Notes under the pieces: generated by a model | The model's input: only the letters and a program-made list of their open reading frames with translations | What the model was told of the DNA's origin: nothing | Database searches by the model: none | NCBI RefSeq assembly: GCF_023715145.1 | Contig: NZ_JAMBNP010000016.1 | Span: forward strand, 34,404-98,403 | From: Paenibacillus glycanilyticus | GTDB lineage: Bacteria > Bacillota > Bacilli > Paenibacillales > Paenibacillaceae | Direction of reading: 5' to 3' | DNA length: 64,000 nucleotides | Made by a program: the position numbers and the translations under genes | Shown here: one piece after another, positions 44,094 to 52,000 of the stretch | Layout of the letters: the number at the start of each line of letters is the position of its first letter | How positions within the stretch are numbered: position 1 is the first letter of the stretch

Positions 44094-45533
44094 ATGACAT
44101 TCTCAAACAGACCCATCCTTATTTTGCACAGCAATGATATTCACAGCCGTCTCGAGAATGCAGCGAGAATTGCGACTTATATTGAAGAGCAGCGTGCTGC
44201 CGTCGGCAGCGATCATCTGCTCTGCCTGGATATCGGCGATCATATGGACCGTATCCGGTTGGAGACGGAAGGCAGCGACGGCATGGTAAATGTCGAGCTG
44301 CTTAATGCCGCCGGCTACGATGCGGTTACGCTTGGCAATAATGAAGGACTTACTTATTCGAAGGAAACCCTTGAACAGGTGTACGGCGAAGCAAAGTTTG
44401 CCTTGCTATGCGCGAACATGCGCGAGATGGAGACCGGGAGACAGCCGGAGTGGCTGCTGCCAAGCATCGTCGTGGAGAAGGGCGGCATTAAGATCGGACT
44501 GATTGCCGCTACTGCCCGGTTTACGGATTTCTACGAGCTGCTGGGCTGGGATCTGACCGATCCCCTTGAGGCCATCGGCGTGGAAGTAGAGAAGCTTAGG
44601 GAACAGGTTGACGTTATTGCCGTCATGTCGCATCTCGGGATAAACATCGATAAGCAAATGGCGGAAAAGGTTCCCGGCATCGATCTGATCATGGGCGGGC
44701 ATACGCATCATTTGCTGGAGGAGCCGCTGGTTATCGGCGGCACATCGATTTGCGCCGCCGGGAAATACGGCGAGCAGATCGGTCGCGTCGAGATCGAGAT
44801 GGACGAGAGCGCGAAGCGACCCGTTATCCGCGCAGCATGCGTGCCGATGGCCGCTTATGCGGAGCATCCCGCAGCCGCCGCGATTATCGGCGGCTACCGC
44901 GAGGCGGGCCAGCAGCGCCTCAGCCGGGTAATCGCCCGGCTGGAAGCGCCGCTGCCCGCCCTCCCCGAGCGGGAATCGCCGCTCGGGAACCTGCTGGCCG
45001 CCGGCCTGCGCCGCCATACCGATGCCGAGATCGGCATCGTGAATACGGGGCAGCTGCTTGGCGGCCTGCAGCAGGGCGACGTGACAGAGGGGCAGCTTCA
45101 TGCCCTCTGTCCGTCGCCGGTTAACCCGTGCCGCATGCTGCTCAGCGGCGCGAACATCCGGGCAGCGCTGGAAGAGGCGCTGCTTCCGTCCTTTACCGGC
45201 ATGCCGATCAAAGGCTACGGCTTCCGGGGAGAAGTGCTTGGCACGCTTGCCATTGACGGCATGGAAGTCGAATATGATCCGGCACGCCCGGAATTTCATC
45301 GAATCGTGTCGATTCTTGTGAACGGGCAGCCGCTCTCCGATGACAGGGAATATGTCGTTGGCTGCATCGATATGTTTACGTTCCATATCGGGTATTTATC
45401 GCTGGGGCAAGCGACGGAGGTCTCCTACTATTTGCCTGAATTTATCCGGGATTTGCTTGCGACGGAACTAAGAGATGGACGCGGAATTCATGCTTGTCAC
45501 CAAGAAAGATGGAGAATATTGTCGAATTTTTAG
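44094..45533 (+). CDS. Bifunctional metallophosphatase/5'-nucleotidase, YunD-like
   Basis: 479 aa, no signal peptide, hence cytoplasmic, unlike periplasmic UshA. N-terminal phosphoesterase motifs: ILHSNDIHSRLEN, DIGDHMDRIR, VTLGNNEGLTY, VIAVMSHLG, and IMGGHTHHLL. The C-terminal 5'-nucleotidase domain begins near residue 285. ATG 44094 follows CGAGGAGGCAGG, 16 bases after moaA. The stretch 44,830-45,170 is distinctly G+C richer than the rest. Confidence 0.88.
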   Translation: MTFSNRPILILHSNDIHSRLENAARIATYIEEQRAAVGSDHLLCLDIGDHMDRIRLETEGSDGMVNVELLNAAGYDAVTLGNNEGLTYSKETLEQVYGEAKFALLCANMREMETGRQPEWLLPSIVVEKGGIKIGLIAATARFTDFYELLGWDLTDPLEAIGVEVEKLREQVDVIAVMSHLGINIDKQMAEKVPGIDLIMGGHTHHLLEEPLVIGGTSICAAGKYGEQIGRVEIEMDESAKRPVIRAACVPMAAYAEHPAAAAIIGGYREAGQQRLSRVIARLEAPLPALPERESPLGNLLAAGLRRHTDAEIGIVNTGQLLGGLQQGDVTEGQLHALCPSPVNPCRMLLSGANIRAALEEALLPSFTGMPIKGYGFRGEVLGTLAIDGMEVEYDPARPEFHRIVSILVNGQPLSDDREYVVGCIDMFTFHIGYLSLGQATEVSYYLPEFIRDLLATELRDGRGIHACHQERWRILSNF

Positions 45534-45680
45534 TATAAAATGGTTGCCAAGCGTTAATTTATCCCTTACATTAACAATACGGCTAGTTTTGTCCGAAAAT
45601 AAGAATGTATAAGTCTTTTTCTTTATACCGGGCTTATATGTTAGTTATAGACACCGTAATAAGGGGAAGGAATCGAGAAC

Positions 45681-46799
45681 ATGCGCTTGGTACCTATATC
45701 GCAATGCCAGCCTGGCATGAAACTTGCCAAAAAAATTTTCTCGGGCGACGGTTTAGTCCTCTTAGGAGAAAACATCGAATTAACAAGCCGCCATATTTTC
45801 CGTTTGGAGCAATATGGTATTCATTACGTGTTTATTAAGGATCCGAGGACCGATGATATCGTCTTGCCGGAGATCATTAGCGAGAATACGATCAGTCTTG
45901 CCTTGAAGGAGATCAAATCGAACTTCCGCGCGATGATGGATCTGCCGAAGCTGAAGAAGGGTGCTCCGTATCCTTACATTGCGCAGCCTTTTAAACAGGT
46001 AATGAACATGATAATCGATGATCTGTCCAATCATAAGGACGCTATGATTATGCTGATGAATATGGGGATTGTCGATGACTATCTCTACCAGCATTCGCTG
46101 AACGTGTGTGTCTACACGACACTGCTCGGTTCTGCTTATGGTTATACAAGAGATGAATTAATGAAGCTGGGCATGGGAGCATTGCTTCATGATATAGGGA
46201 AGACGCAAATTCCGATGGATGTGCTGAAGAAGCCGGGGGCTTTAACCGACCATGAATTCCAGATGATGAGGAATCACGCCAAGATCGGCTTTGAACTCTT
46301 GAAGGATGAGCCGAATATGCCGCTTGTTGTGGCCCATTGCGCTTTCCAGCATCATGAACGAATAGACGGCAGCGGTTATCCGCGAGGCATTACGGGCAAC
46401 GAGATTCATGATTTCGCCAAGTGGATCGGACTGGTTGATTCCTACGATGCGATGACGACAAACCGCGTGTACCGTTCGCCCATGCTTCCGCATCAAGCCA
46501 TAGAGCTGCTGTATGCCGGTACCGGCACCTTGTATGAGCAGCATATGGTGCAGCTATTCCGCGATAAAGTAGCGATTTATCCGATCGGGATAACGGTACA
46601 GATCCATACGGGTGAGACCGGGGTTGTGGTTGATTTCAACCATTCGTATCCGCATCGTCCGATCGTTCGGCTGTTGTATAACGAAGCGGGGGAAGAGCTC
46701 GCCGCTCCTTACGAAATTGATTTGTCGAAGCAGCTGACTACCATGATTGTCAACGTAAACGGCCAACAGTCGAATGTTGGGCTGGCTTCGGGTATATAA
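45681..46799 (+). CDS. HD-GYP domain protein, probable c-di-GMP phosphodiesterase
   Basis: 372 aa, soluble. HD motif in LLHDIGKTQIP, GYP motif in HHERIDGSGYPRG, and DSYDAMTTNRVYR follows as usual. The N-terminal domain (MRLVPISQCQPGMKLAKKIF) resembles that of the 41019 protein, so the two genes are probably paralogues. ATG follows AAGGGGAAGGAATCG. Followed by a terminator. Confidence 0.92.
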   Translation: MRLVPISQCQPGMKLAKKIFSGDGLVLLGENIELTSRHIFRLEQYGIHYVFIKDPRTDDIVLPEIISENTISLALKEIKSNFRAMMDLPKLKKGAPYPYIAQPFKQVMNMIIDDLSNHKDAMIMLMNMGIVDDYLYQHSLNVCVYTTLLGSAYGYTRDELMKLGMGALLHDIGKTQIPMDVLKKPGALTDHEFQMMRNHAKIGFELLKDEPNMPLVVAHCAFQHHERIDGSGYPRGITGNEIHDFAKWIGLVDSYDAMTTNRVYRSPMLPHQAIELLYAGTGTLYEQHMVQLFRDKVAIYPIGITVQIHTGETGVVVDFNHSYPHRPIVRLLYNEAGEELAAPYEIDLSKQLTTMIVNVNGQQSNVGLASGI

Positions 46800-46805
46800 T
46801 AGGAG

Positions 46806-46833
46806 AAAAGGAGGCCGCTTTTGCCTCCTTTTT
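46806..46833 (+). terminator. Terminator after the second HD-GYP gene
   Basis: A perfect 10-bp stem AAAAGGAGGC/GCCTCCTTTT with a 7-base loop, then TTCGTTTTTT. Confidence 0.85.
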
Positions 46834-46931
46834 CGTTTTTTATACCTATTTCATTTGCTTCATTCCCCTTCGAACATTACAATGGTATAAGCTATACCCA
46901 TTCTAACCATGTAAGTCAGGTGCTGATATCA

Positions 46932-48068
46932 ATGAATACGATAGATTACGCTTTGAAGACAAATACCCTTCCGCCATTATCCCCTCTGAATGATCCTTGG
47001 GACCCGATCCGTTCCTTGCAGCAATATGGGCGTCATACGTTGACAAGTGTCGAGATGACCGTATCGAACCTTTGTAACATGCGCTGCGAGCATTGCGCCG
47101 TGGGCGATACGCTTGTGATGTCGGAGCCGGCGAAGCTGCCTCTGGAGCTTATGATTAAACGTCTGGATGAAGTAAAGAATCTGAAGACGATCAGTATTAC
47201 GGGCGGCGAGCCGTCCTTCTCAGACCGTACGGTGAAGGAATACATGGTTCCGCTTCTCCAATATGCAAGAAGCCGCGGCATCCGCTCGCAGATTAACTCC
47301 AACGTTACGCTGCCTTACAGCAGGTATGAGAAGCTGGCTCCGTATCTGGATGTTATGCATATATCGTTTAACTACACGAATGCGGATGATTTCCACCAGA
47401 TCGGGTTTGCGAAAGCCGGTCATGCCGTATCACGGGATGCGGCAGCCAAGCTGTATGACCGGATGATCGACAATGCGAAGCGGCTTAGCGATGCGGGCGT
47501 GCTTGTCTCCGCCGAGTCCATGATTAACTACCGGACCCATCATCAGATTGAAGAGATTCACCGGCTGATTATCGAGATGGGCTGTCAGCGCCACGAAGTG
47601 CATCCGATGTATCCAAGCTCGTTCGCGAAAGATCTACCGGTCCTGTCGAAGGAAGATATGCAGCGGGCGATCAGCAGACTGCTGGATGTGAGAGACAAGA
47701 ATGTATGGATGCTGTTTGGCACGCTGCCGTTCTATCATTGCAGCGATAATGCGGAGGAGCGGAAGCTCTTGTCCAGATTGGCATCGGAGCCTAATGTGAC
47801 AGTCCGCAACGACCCTGACGGACGTAACCGGCTGAACGTGAATTTGTTTACCGGCGAGGTATTCGTAACCGACTTCTCCGATGTGCCGGCATTTGGCAAT
47901 ATGAAGGATGAACAGCTGGATCAATTGTTCGACCGCTGGCTGAATCATGAGCTGGCTGGCAGCGTGAACTGCCATTGCCCGGCTGCTTCCTGCTGCGGTC
48001 CAAATCTGCTGGTGAAAGACATGTATTACAATGATGTAGACTTCCATCAGAAGAAGGCAATTCTTTAG
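46932..48068 (+). CDS. Radical SAM protein with CxCxxxxC motif, YfkAB-like
   Basis: 378 aa. The SAM cluster is CNMRCEHC, followed by ISITGGEPSFS. The C-terminal VNCHCPAASCCGPN provides extra cluster ligands and marks the YfkAB group. A longer frame from 46821 begins in the terminator, so ATG 46932 is chosen although its ribosome site (CAGGTG) is weak. The substrate of the family is unknown. Confidence 0.88.
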   Translation: MNTIDYALKTNTLPPLSPLNDPWDPIRSLQQYGRHTLTSVEMTVSNLCNMRCEHCAVGDTLVMSEPAKLPLELMIKRLDEVKNLKTISITGGEPSFSDRTVKEYMVPLLQYARSRGIRSQINSNVTLPYSRYEKLAPYLDVMHISFNYTNADDFHQIGFAKAGHAVSRDAAAKLYDRMIDNAKRLSDAGVLVSAESMINYRTHHQIEEIHRLIIEMGCQRHEVHPMYPSSFAKDLPVLSKEDMQRAISRLLDVRDKNVWMLFGTLPFYHCSDNAEERKLLSRLASEPNVTVRNDPDGRNRLNVNLFTGEVFVTDFSDVPAFGNMKDEQLDQLFDRWLNHELAGSVNCHCPAASCCGPNLLVKDMYYNDVDFHQKKAIL

Positions 48069-48205
48069 GCTTTCCGGTGGAAAATGGGACATTACTTTCG
48101 TGCCTTTGCGTATGCTGATAGTGGACGCTTATTCATACGAAAGTCATGGCCCCGCATACATAGGTGCTCATAAACATTTTAGAGGGAAAGGAGGAAGTCA
48201 TTAAG

Positions 48206-49237
48206 GTGTCAATCAAAACAATAGTCATGGTAGGACTAGCACTATTTCTGCTGTATCTGCTCTTTACGGTAGGGGCGCCGTTTCTTCTTGCGCTGGTTGT
48301 AGCGATTTTCCTAGAACCGCTTACCCAGTTTCTTAGCAAGCGGCTTAAGACGAATCGTCTGGTCGCTTCTACAATCTCAAGCAGTTTGTTTTCGATTGTG
48401 CTGATTGGTCTGATGGCTCTGCTTGGGGTAAAAGTTGTTGCGGAGCTTATCGCTTTCGCGCAGAAGGTTCCGAATTATGTTGGCGATGCCAGCAGTTACG
48501 TGACTGACCTCGTCGAGAATGCCCGGTCTCTGTACGCTAACTTCTCTCCGGACACCGTCGGACAGATTGAGAACTGGCTGACTGACATGAGCAAATCGCT
48601 CACCGGCATGGTTGGTTCGTTATCCTCGTCCGTCATTTCTTTTGCCTCCGGGATCCCCGGAATGTTCATCTTCTTTATCGTCTTCCTGGTGGCTGTCTAT
48701 ATGTTCGGATTTAGCCTGAATACGATGAAGTCGACGTTCCTGACCTTGTTCGAAGAGAAGTCCCGGCCGCAAGTGAATGAAGTGCTGGATAATTTGAAAA
48801 AATCGATCTTTGGCTTCCTGCGTTCGCAAATTATTCTGAGTGCCCTGACCTATATCATTTCGCTGATCGGTCTGATCATTCTGGATATCAAGTATCCGCT
48901 TGCGATTGCTCTGCTAATCGTAATCGTGGATATATTGCCGATTCTGGGAACAGGGACTGTGCTTGTACCATGGGGAACATACCTGATTGTTACCGGTGAC
49001 TTGTACGCCGGAATAGGGCTCTACGTCCTATTCTTGTTCATGACGGTATTCCGCCGTATTGTAGAACCCAAAATACTGGGCGATGCGGTTGGCATCGGAT
49101 CCTTGTCTGCCTTGATCAGTCTCTATGTCGGCTTTAAGCTGGTCGGCGTAATTGGGGTATTCCTCGGACCACTCGTAGTCATTATCTACATGGCTATTCG
49201 CAAGGCAGGACTGTTCAAGTTTAATATTAAATTGTAA
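48206..49237 (+). CDS. AI-2E (YtvI/PerM-type) membrane transport protein
   Basis: 343 aa, about seven to eight hydrophobic helices. Family landmarks are PLTQFLSKRLKTNRL, GTVLVPWGTYLIVTGD and VEPKILGDAVGIGSLSALIS. GTG 48206 lies after AAAGGAGG; the upstream GTG 48164 is rejected. Members are proposed exporters of autoinducer-like molecules or Na+/H+ antiporters; the substrate here is open. Confidence 0.88.
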   Translation: MSIKTIVMVGLALFLLYLLFTVGAPFLLALVVAIFLEPLTQFLSKRLKTNRLVASTISSSLFSIVLIGLMALLGVKVVAELIAFAQKVPNYVGDASSYVTDLVENARSLYANFSPDTVGQIENWLTDMSKSLTGMVGSLSSSVISFASGIPGMFIFFIVFLVAVYMFGFSLNTMKSTFLTLFEEKSRPQVNEVLDNLKKSIFGFLRSQIILSALTYIISLIGLIILDIKYPLAIALLIVIVDILPILGTGTVLVPWGTYLIVTGDLYAGIGLYVLFLFMTVFRRIVEPKILGDAVGIGSLSALISLYVGFKLVGVIGVFLGPLVVIIYMAIRKAGLFKFNIKL

Positions 49238-49244
49238 TAAGTTG

Positions 49245-49279
49245 TCCGGCAGTGGATTTTTCCGCTGCCGGATTTTTTT
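49245..49279 (+). terminator. Terminator after the AI-2E family gene
   Basis: TCCGGCAG/CTGCCGGA stem with inner GG/CC pairs, followed by TTTTTTT. Confidence 0.85.
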
Positions 49280-49288
49280 GTCATTTTG

Positions 49289-49320
49289 TAATATGAGATA
49301 AGCCCTGCCCGGCATAAATT
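49289..49320 (+). promoter_or_regulatory. Possible sigma-E promoter of the cotJ operon
   Basis: TAATATG (49289-49295), 17 bases, then CATAAATT (49313-49320), resembling the mother-cell sigma-E -10 box CATACANT. The cotJ operon of Bacillus subtilis is sigma-E dependent. Confidence 0.4.
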
Positions 49321-49337
49321 GAATAGGAGATGCCCAA

Positions 49338-49745
49338 ATGACAGGGAGGGAAAGCTGGATGATCACCGAGAGGAACGCCCGTGCCGAGAATAATGCCAAT
49401 GCGGCGGTACAAGCGGAGAACGTTGTTAACGCCGCCAGTAATGCAAATAACGCTCCCGCCGCCAATACGGCAGCTGTTGAGAACGCAGCAATCGGCAAGG
49501 AAAATAAGGAGTACAAGACAGCGAACAATCTGAACCCGCTTAATCAAATTCATGTATTTGAGCCTTTTATTGGACCATGTGATCCATGTCCGCCAATGAA
49601 GCTGAAAACCTATGTCGTACCACCCAATCAGTTCATTACCTTTCAGCCGCAGGGTCTGCCTCAATACTCCATTCATGAGGCGCTAAGACGCGGAACGCTT
49701 TGGCCGGCTTTGTACAGCTCGTATCAATCCAGGTATTATTTGTAA
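49338..49745 (+). CDS. cotJA: Spore coat associated protein CotJA, N-terminally extended
   Basis: Residues 75-135 are a typical CotJA (KTYVVPPNQFITFQPQGLPQ, then RRGTLWPAL). Before it lie about 60 residues of Asn/Ala/Glu-rich low-complexity sequence (AENNANAAVQAENVVNAASN and on), absent from the roughly 80-aa Bacillus protein. Two starts are possible: ATG 49338 behind AGGAGATG, and ATG 49359 behind GGGAGGGAAAG; the second ribosome site is stronger. First gene of cotJABC. Confidence 0.88.
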   Translation: MTGRESWMITERNARAENNANAAVQAENVVNAASNANNAPAANTAAVENAAIGKENKEYKTANNLNPLNQIHVFEPFIGPCDPCPPMKLKTYVVPPNQFITFQPQGLPQYSIHEALRRGTLWPALYSSYQSRYYL

Positions 49746-49786
49746 GGCCACTTGTGTCGCAATTCTTTTAAGGAGGTTGATATCCT

Positions 49787-50050
49787 GTGAGCATTGTTCT
49801 AGACGAACAATATTACAGCAAGCTGGAGGAGCTCCAGGCCATCGGATTTGCGCTTGTAGAGTTAACTTTATATTTGGATACCCATCCTTACGACGCGCAG
49901 GCGATCCAGCAGTTTAATCAGCTTGCCATGCAGCAGCATCAATGTCGGCAGTCGTTTGAGAGCCTGTATGGTCCTACGCTTCAATATGGCAACAGCTACT
50001 CAAAATATCCGTGGCAATGGTCGGAGAGTCCATGGCCCTGGCAGGTGTAG
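49787..50050 (+). CDS. cotJB: Spore coat protein CotJB
   Basis: 87 aa, usual size. Core YYSKLEELQAIGFALVELTL and LDTHPYDAQAI is family-typical, the C-terminus is rich in Trp and Pro. GTG start behind AAGGAGGTTGATATC. Middle gene of cotJABC. Confidence 0.9.
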   Translation: MSIVLDEQYYSKLEELQAIGFALVELTLYLDTHPYDAQAIQQFNQLAMQQHQCRQSFESLYGPTLQYGNSYSKYPWQWSESPWPWQV

Positions 50051-50102
50051 CCGGGTCTAAGCACTGTCGAATTCCCATAGGGAAAGGGGATGTATCATTC
50101 GC

Positions 50103-50678
50103 ATGTGGTTATATGAGAAGAAGCTGCAATACCCGGTAAGGGTAGGCAAGTGTGACCCGAGGATGGCCAGATACTTAATTGAGCAGTACGGGGGGGCGGA
50201 TGGCGAGCTCTCTGCTGCATTGCGTTACTTGAATCAGCGGTACTCCATTCCGGATCAGGTTATTGGCCTGCTCACGGATATAGGCACGGAAGAATTTGCT
50301 CATTTGGAAATGATTGCTACTATGGTCTATAAATTGACAAAAGATGCTACGCCTAGACAACTCCAGGAGGCAGGGCTTGGCGAAAACTTTGTGAACCATG
50401 ATAACGGAATGATGTATGTAAATGCCTCAGGTGTACCGTGGACGGCAGCTTACATTGGTACCAAGGGCGACCCAATAGCGGATTTGTACGAGGATATTGC
50501 TGCAGAAGAGAAAGCAAGAGCGACCTACCAGTGGCTTATCGACATGACGGATGACGTGGATTTGCAGGATAGCTTAAAATTTCTTCGTGAGCGAGAAATC
50601 GTGCATTCATTGAGGTTCAGGGAAGCGGTTGAGATGATTAAGTCTGATTGGGGCACGAAAAAAGTATTTAAGGTCTAA
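50103..50678 (+). CDS. cotJC: Spore coat protein CotJC, manganese-catalase-like
   Basis: 191 aa with full length. The ferritin-like four-helix fold of manganese catalases is seen: EEFAHLEMIATMVYKLT holds the ExxH pair, and EDIAAEEKARATYQWLID and EREIVHSLRFREAVE hold the other ligands. From 50286 to 50446 the gene is identical to the fragment at 61543; the last 232 bases differ from it at 34 positions. It has no terminator directly behind it, while the distant fragment has one, so this 3' end is probably acquired. Confidence 0.93.
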   Translation: MWLYEKKLQYPVRVGKCDPRMARYLIEQYGGADGELSAALRYLNQRYSIPDQVIGLLTDIGTEEFAHLEMIATMVYKLTKDATPRQLQEAGLGENFVNHDNGMMYVNASGVPWTAAYIGTKGDPIADLYEDIAAEEKARATYQWLIDMTDDVDLQDSLKFLREREIVHSLRFREAVEMIKSDWGTKKVFKV

Positions 50679-50840
50679 TACAACCAAATGGACAGAGTTC
50701 GTTAAATAGTAAAATGCTCCCCAACGGTATACAGTTCAATAAATACATTGTTAAAGAGGCTCAGACAAGTATGACTAACACTTGGAAATAATCCTTTTTT
50801 TGTTGTTGGTAAATCAACTATGAGAGGCCAATCAATTGTA

Positions 50841-50882
50841 CTAAGGATGAGGTCAGGGGTTCGATCCCCCTTGGGTCCACCA
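50841..50882 (+). tRNA. tRNA 3'-half remnant (not a functional tRNA)
   Basis: Variable loop AGGTC, T arm AGGGG-TTCGATC-CCCCT, acceptor 3' strand TGGGTCC, discriminator A and encoded CCA are all perfect. The 5' half is missing: no GGACCCA acceptor strand, D arm or matching CATCC anticodon strand is found upstream. Such 3' halves are the usual crossover site of integrating elements. The isotype cannot be read. Confidence 0.75.
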
Positions 50883-50897
50883 TAATAAAATCACTCG

Positions 50898-50925
50898 AAA
50901 CCCTTGTGCATCAAGGGTTTTTCTT
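50898..50925 (+). terminator. Terminator behind the tRNA remnant
   Basis: AAACCCTTG/CAAGGGTTT with loop TGCAT, followed by TTCTTTATTTTT. Probably carried along with the tRNA end. Confidence 0.75.
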
Positions 50926-51011
50926 TATTTTTGGAGTTAAGTACCTTTTTCAGTAATTGGGACGGATTGGGGATGAAAATTTTTTTATGAGCATGTATAG
51001 GGTTTTTATAC

Positions 51012-51046
51012 CAGCAGCTAACGTATTACGTTTAGCTGCTGTTTTT
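51012..51046 (+). terminator. Terminator-like hairpin in the island's left part
   Basis: CAGCAGCTAACGT pairs with ACGTTTAGCTGCTG (one bulge), followed by TTTTT. The gene it once ended is no longer visible. Confidence 0.65.
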
Positions 51047-51154
51047 GAACTAAAGGGTTACGGTGATGTGCAAGATAACGACAGTAAGGAAGCGAAATCT
51101 ATGATGAGTAAGAAGAACAATTTCCATCATTTTGGTTCTTGAGGGAGAAAAGAA

Positions 51155-51334
51155 ATGGCAGAGATTCTGTTACTGCACCACTCATTGGGACTGACAAAGG
51201 GGATTAATACTTTCGCCGACAAGCTCAGAGAAGTGGGGAACACTATTCATGTTCCTGACCTTTTCGAAGGTCATTTGTTTACCACTACCGAGGATGGCAT
51301 GACTTATGTCAATGAGATCGGCTTCAAAGCGTAG
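51155..51334 (+). pseudogene. Dienelactone hydrolase family, N-terminal fragment
   Basis: ATG 51155 follows GAGGGAGAAAAG. The 59 residues (MAEILLLHHSLGLTKGINTF, then HVPDLFEGHLF) match the start of dienelactone hydrolases of about 190 aa, then stop after NEIGFKA. The catalytic Cys/Ser, Asp and His parts are lost. A transcript could still give a short product, but activity is excluded. Confidence 0.65.
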
Positions 51335-51430
51335 ACGATCTCTCGAGGAAGTTCACTGACTACACGTATACCTCGATCGGTTATCTCGATCGGCCGACGT
51401 CACGATCTTGCGTGCCGCCTCAATGTCGCC

Positions 51431-51547
51431 CTCATCAACGGCACACTCGTTACCGGGGACAGAGACATGATAAATAGCCGCATGAGTAAATTGTTGCAGG
51501 ATACATCAGCCGACGAAATCATCTTCACGACGCAAATGTATAGTTAA
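51431..51547 (+). pseudogene. C-terminal fragment of an LLM-type flavin oxidoreductase
   Basis: The frame reads LINGTLVTGDRDMINSRMSK, then LLQDTSADEIIFTTQMYS and a stop. The G-x-x-x-x-V-x-x-x-L and ADEIIFTTQMY pattern is the C-terminal part of luciferase-like monooxygenases. No start and no upstream domain remain. Confidence 0.5.
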
Positions 51548-51711
51548 GAAGATCGAATTCGTAACTACGAAATTATTGCTGGGTTACGTTGAATCCTCAT
51601 AAACCGAGTTCTGATTTTCGGTCAGATTCGGGGATCGGCATATCATTAATGGATGAGTATAATTCGCCTTGTAACTTCGTGATGTGTTACTGTAGCAAAT
51701 GTCAATGAATA

Positions 51712-51725
51712 GGAATATTCATTCC
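51712..51725. promoter_or_regulatory. GGAAT-N4-ATTCC palindrome, site 1
   Basis: Perfect 5-4-5 palindrome GGAATATTCATTCC, 105 bases before the next site. Same core as site 4 at 53675. Confidence 0.6.
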
Positions 51726-51816
51726 AAATTGTTTATTGAAAACATGAAATATGATCAAAAAGTGATGAAATTAGCTTTCAATATAATATAATTCTGTTGT
51801 TTTGCAAAATTTGTAT

Positions 51817-51892
51817 GGAATAAAGATTCCGAAATGCTGTTGACTTCTATCTATCTCGAGGAGTATTATAAGTCACATGGAACGGTTGTTCC
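51817..51892 (+). promoter_or_regulatory. Aldehyde dehydrogenase promoter bracketed by two palindromes
   Basis: TTGACT (51840-51845), 18 bases, TATTAT (51864-51869). Upstream lies GGAATAAAGATTCC (51817-51830); downstream, over the expected transcription start, lies TGGAACGGTTGTTCCA (51878-51893). Both fit GGAAY-N4-RTTCC. This is a classical arrangement for repression by a dimeric regulator, probably the island's TetR protein. Confidence 0.65.
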
Positions 51893-52000
51893 AACGCGTT
51901 AAGAAAGAGGTGCATTGTTCAAAAACCAAGTCGATGAATGAATATCAATGTCGCATAGATCCAATTATAAATTAAATACAATCAAAGAGGAGAAACGAAA

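Noticed and set aside
50957..51142. 61-codon frame behind the tRNA remnant
   Set aside because: It runs through a terminator hairpin (51012-51046), has no good ribosome site and no recognisable sequence.
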